Source of the DNA: Planctomycetota bacterium
GTDB taxonomy: Bacteria > Planctomycetota > Phycisphaerae > Sedimentisphaerales > Anaerobacaceae
Length of the DNA: 7,273 nucleotides
NCBI GenBank assembly: GCA_022567055.1
Contig: JADFHU010000273.1
Coordinates: 1-7,273, forward strand
Direction: 5' to 3'
Shown: piece by piece, positions 6,262 through 7,273 of the stretch
Numbering within the stretch: the first letter of the stretch is position 1
How the letters are laid out: each line of letters starts with the position of its first letter
Translations under genes and position numbers: made by a program
Notes under the pieces: model-generated
What the model was told of the DNA's origin: nothing
Databases searched by the model: none
Seen by the model: the letters and a program-made list of their open reading frames with translations, nothing else

Positions 6262-6545
6262 CTTAACGGCCCGCGGGAATATCTGACTTCCTGTGGCGAT
6301 TTGGGTGGTTCTAAGAGCAATCCGAGGGAACTGCTGGAATTCTCGCCGAGAACATTGAAAAAATCGCGATTCGGGCAAAGAGTCAAACCTCTGGAATCAA
6401 TAGATGCTTACGATTGCCGGATCAGCGACTAGGCTGCATGATGGGCTCACACCCGAGCCATCGTCCCCGGTGATGCGGATAGGGCAGCGCGGACTCACTC
6501 GTCAGCGACATTCTCAATCACCACGGCGTAGCAGCACGCCGTTCC
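6262..6545. other. Unexplained intergenic DNA with small hairpins
   Basis: No convincing gene on either strand. A plus-strand frame stays open from 6151 to 6432 but has no recognisable domain and overlaps the prepilin promoter. Visible structures are a GATGG-bulge-CTC/GAGCCATC stem-loop at 6440-6462 and an ACGGCG/CGCCGT stem-loop at 6523-6542. The stretch 6511-6535 resembles part of the 54-bp hairpin repeat in opposite orientation, with two gaps. Confidence 0.35.
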
Positions 6546-6606
6546 AGTCACCATAAATGAAACGATTGAGAAAGTAAATGCACTGGTGCTGTGAAACAGT
6601 CAACGT

Positions 6607-6640
6607 TTCGCGATGCCGCTTCACGTCCCACAATTGATGT
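6607..6640 (-). pseudogene. Relic of the C-terminal end of a prepilin-like (H-X9-DG) gene
   Basis: These 34 bp match 5423-5456, inside the intact prepilin-like gene, at 28 of 34 positions without gaps. The relic reads QLWDVKRHRE where the intact protein has DLWNLKWHRE. No prepilin leader or H-X9-DG core precedes it. Instead it is joined almost directly to a copy of the operon leader, so the gene body appears deleted. It is too short to function. Confidence 0.6.
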
Positions 6641-6718
6641 CTGCTTAGGGATCGTCAAGAAATAAGTTGTGCAATTTGAGGTCCAAGTGTGCCCCATATT
6701 TGGTAGAAACAAGGATGG

Positions 6719-6744
6719 GGGACAGTCTTTTAAAAGACTGTCCC
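6719..6744. repeat. Perfect 26-bp palindrome inside the MITE-like element
   Basis: GGGACAGTCTTTT is followed immediately by its exact reverse complement, with no loop; two G-T wobble pairs extend it outward. It would form a cruciform in DNA or a hairpin in RNA. No T-run follows on either strand, so it does not look like an intrinsic terminator. GGGACAG/CTGTCCC hairpins recall REP-like sequences linked to IS200-type TnpA_REP transposases, a resemblance only. Confidence 0.7.
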
Positions 6745-6759
6745 TTCCAATCTTTCTTT

Positions 6760-6813
6760 GCGAAACCACAGGCGTAGCTGTTCTACGTCGTGGATTTCGC
6801 GATTGAGAAGCGG
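6760..6813 (+). repeat. 54-bp hairpin repeat, copy A (inside the MITE-like element)
   Basis: Bases 6760-6800 fold into a 17-bp stem, GCGAAA/TTTCGC, CCAC/GTGG and GGCGTAG/CTACGTC, with two single-A bulges and a five-base loop CTGTT. The stem is followed by GATTGAGAAGCGG. It matches copy B at 7218-7271 at 50 of 54 positions. Confidence 0.75.
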
Positions 6814-6868
6814 TCAAAGATGGGGTGCAATTGGGCATTCAAATGCGGAAGTTATTTCTTGACGGTTC

Positions 6869-6936
6869 CTTAGATCATTCACTTATCTCGATCGAGCCTG
6901 AGTACGAGTTTGCTGGTCCGGCATTCGCTATTATAC
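6869..6936 (-). repeat. Diverged copy of the prepilin-operon promoter and leader
   Basis: Aligned with 6186-6258, it shares CTTAGATC, the 10-bp palindrome CTCGATCGAG (6887-6896), a TACGA block and the CTATTATACC that encodes a minus-strand TATAAT (6930-6935). On the minus strand it leads into the MITE-like element and then the prepilin relic, so it drives nothing intact. The TGG of the extended -10 is changed to CGG here. Confidence 0.6.
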
Positions 6937-6958
6937 CGAATTAGGTCTTGATGTCCAT

Positions 6959-7132
6959 CTACGGTCCGGTGGGACCCTGGGCGGATGGCATCGGCGTCCC
7001 AACTCGGATGTTGTCGAAGTACATCTTACCATCACCGGAGCTCTCAGCAACTCCGATGCCTATGGTCATGCTCAGAACCCGGGATAGATCCAACGGAGAC
7101 AATTCACTCATCGGAAACGCCCGCTTGGTCAT
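6959..7132 (-). pseudogene. C-terminal tail of a LamG-like secreted protein (gene fragment)
   Basis: A 57-codon frame reads ...FPMSELSPLDLSRVLSMTIGIGVAESSGDGKMYFDNIRVG and stops at 6959-6961. It resembles the ending of planctomycete LamG/concanavalin-like exported proteins, which typically close with 'DLTNVKxMxIGxGDRxNPxxGGxGxxYFDDIRxY'. An in-frame stop at 7145-7147 cuts off everything upstream, and no continuation is visible in other frames up to 7273. It is therefore probably a decayed remnant rather than a gene. It ends about 24 bp before the leader-copy -10 on the same strand. Confidence 0.5.
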
Positions 7133-7217
7133 TGCGAAGGAGCCTTAGCGGTCGCGCAGAAATAAATTCACAGTTTAGAGGGAGCAAATTGGCGTTAGAT
7201 TTGGTCGCGCCGATTGA

Positions 7218-7271
7218 GCGAATCCACAGGCGTAGCTATTCTACGTCGAGGAATTCGCGATTGAGAAGCGG
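7218..7271 (+). repeat. 54-bp hairpin repeat, copy B (at the window edge)
   Basis: The same hairpin and GATTGAGAAGCGG tail as copy A, 458 bp further on in the same orientation. Stem base pair A-T (6765/6795) is T-A here (7223/7253), a compensated change. One change is in the loop and one breaks a pair. It lies outside the MITE-like element, and its left flank is unrelated to copy A's. The repeat may continue beyond the window. Confidence 0.75.
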
Positions 7272-7273
7272 CC

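Larger units (their letters stand above)
6649..6868. mobile_element. 220-bp non-autonomous MITE-like element with CTTAG target duplication
   Basis: The ends are inverted copies: GGATCGTCAAGAAATAAG on the left and GAACCGTCAAGAAATAAC as the reverse complement of the right end. Similarity at roughly 75% continues for about 55-60 bp into the element, to CCCCATnTTTG. It is flanked by direct CTTAG repeats at 6644-6648 and 6869-6873. The paralogous leader at 6186-6193 has a single CTTAGATC without the element, and the sequence left of the insertion (ATGTCTG) still resembles the paralog's ATTTGTG, so the empty site can be reconstructed. The element encodes no transposase and carries two internal palindromic structures. 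The transposase family that would mobilise it is not identified. Confidence 0.6.

Noticed and set aside
6151..6432. Plus-strand 93-codon frame upstream of the prepilin operon
   Set aside because: No ribosome-binding site or recognisable domain, and it overlaps the prepilin start and promoter on the other strand.
6548..6838. Minus-strand 96-codon frame
   Set aside because: Runs through the insertion element and both palindromes; only its last codons match the prepilin relic, in a shifted frame.
6860..6942. Plus-strand reading FLDGSLDHSLISIEP, reminiscent of the FLDGS of H-X9-DG proteins
   Set aside because: The match sits in the element's terminal repeat, and the following bases are explained by the minus-strand leader copy; no upstream prepilin sequence exists on the plus strand.

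Overview
The window looks like chromosomal DNA from an uncultured planctomycete, most likely from the Phycisphaerae/Sedimentisphaerales side of the phylum. This is inferred from gene content only: an exported sulfatase, exported carbohydrate-active enzymes, and two prepilin-like proteins that start with the FTLIELLVVIAIIAVLM block and end with an H-X9-DG type motif and a 'LWNLKWHRE' tail. All of these are typical of that group. No rRNA, tRNA or CRISPR array is visible.

Layout. Positions 1-717 (minus) hold the N-terminal 239 codons of a secreted formylglycine-type sulfatase, with a good promoter about 75 bp upstream. Positions 876-1399 (minus) hold a compact toxin-antitoxin pair, a PF09720-type antitoxin followed by a ParE/RelE-type toxin, overlapping by ATGA. 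Positions 1622-3720 (plus) hold two exported enzymes: a Fes/esterase-D-like alpha/beta hydrolase and a PL14-like beta-jelly-roll protein. They are separated by about 200 bp of repeat DNA folded around GAAATCCGAA units. Positions 6166-3738 (minus) hold an operon of three genes with 8 bp and 30 bp gaps: two prepilin-like H-X9-DG proteins, then a secreted amidohydrolase. An extended -10 promoter and a leader containing the palindrome CTCGATCGAG precede it.

From 6262 to 7273 there is no intact gene, but the DNA is a layered ruin. It contains a second, diverged copy of the prepilin-operon promoter and leader; a 34-bp relic of the C-terminal end of a prepilin-like gene; a 220-bp non-autonomous element that split that leader and left a CTTAG duplication; a 54-bp hairpin repeat present twice with a compensatory base-pair change; a perfect 26-bp palindrome; and the C-terminal tail of a LamG-like secreted protein.

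How it may work together (inference): sulfatase, esterase and PL14-like lyase together suggest breakdown of a sulfated, esterified, uronate-containing polysaccharide, with prepilin-like surface proteins encoded next door. The substrate is not determined. No clearly new multi-gene system is visible. The best leads are the nested relic at 6600-6940, the structured hairpin repeat, and the missing conventional start codon of the PL14-like gene.
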